A DNA stretch of 29,598 nucleotides, from positions 1 to 29,598 of the IMG/VR virus record IMGVR_UViG_3300026320_000022. The stretch is one strand, 5' to 3'. The notes beneath the pieces were generated by a model. The model was not told where the DNA came from. It worked only from the letters and a program-made list of their open reading frames with translations, and ran no database searches. A program made the position numbers and the translations under genes. Below are positions 29,509-29,598 of the stretch, one piece after another. The stretch is from a virus. The stretch's first letter is position 1, and every line of letters starts with the position of its first letter.

Positions 29509-29598
29509 GTTGCATCCACGTCGACACGTCCGGCAAGCTGCTGCTGCCCTCACCAGTTAAGTGGGAGCCGACTGGGCGCGTGAATGCTTTCTTTGATG
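29505..29598 (+). CDS. 5' part of the next phage gene (3' partial)
   Basis: ATG 29505 overlaps the previous stop (ATGA) and the frame is open to the window edge, giving 31 residues (MSCIHVDTSGKLLLPSPVKW and on). No family can be assigned from this fragment. By its place after the connector it is probably another joining or tail gene. Confidence 0.55.
   Translation, partial: MSCIHVDTSGKLLLPSPVKWEPTGRVNAFFD

Overview
The window looks like part of the virion-assembly region of a tailed double-stranded DNA phage (Caudoviricetes) or a prophage. It is GC-rich. The coding style (many overlapping TGATG or ATGA junctions, GTG and TTG starts) and the protein families suggest a host among the Alphaproteobacteria, perhaps Rhizobiales or a soil bacterium; that host call is inference. 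Almost every gene is on the + strand in one compact series. Only two genes are on the - strand: a PadR-like regulator and an HNH endonuclease. I saw no integrase, lysis, replication, terminase or portal gene, and no tRNA.

Layout. Positions 1-788 hold three small genes of unknown function. Positions 733-3774 encode a 1013-residue multidomain protein that ends in an XkdF-type prohead protease and carries histidine phosphatase, ChaB-like and ParB-like domains upstream of it. A strong terminator follows. Positions 3775-5400 are a mostly non-coding, hairpin- and repeat-rich stretch with small genes and the PadR-like gene. Positions 5413-9557 hold the scaffold (with a likely nested second start), a decoration-like protein, a small unknown protein, the HNH gene on the opposite strand, and the major capsid protein. 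A head-tail connector-like gene appears only at 29032.

Between the capsid gene and the connector lie about 19 kb of accessory genes. These are small virion-like proteins, a Rossmann-like protein, two zinc-finger proteins, a methyltransferase-TPR-glycosyltransferase fusion, two proteins with signal peptides (one a large beta-helix protein), a family of beta-rich paralogs that share a C-terminal peptide, a GT2-like glycosyltransferase, a second methyltransferase, an 834-residue protein built from about 20 Trp/Pro-rich repeats, and a pectate-lyase-like spike.

A working model, which is inference: the head genes build an HK97-type capsid, and the island supplies surface fibres or adhesins together with enzymes that could glycosylate or methylate them or the host surface. 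The multidomain protease would cut the head proteins and could release other enzymatic domains inside the particle. The most novel elements are the multidomain protease, the methyltransferase-TPR-glycosyltransferase fusion, the 20-repeat protein, the shared G-[VI]-[LV]-G-x4-[DE]-W C-terminus, and the repeat-flanked small-gene locus near 4.2-4.7 kb.
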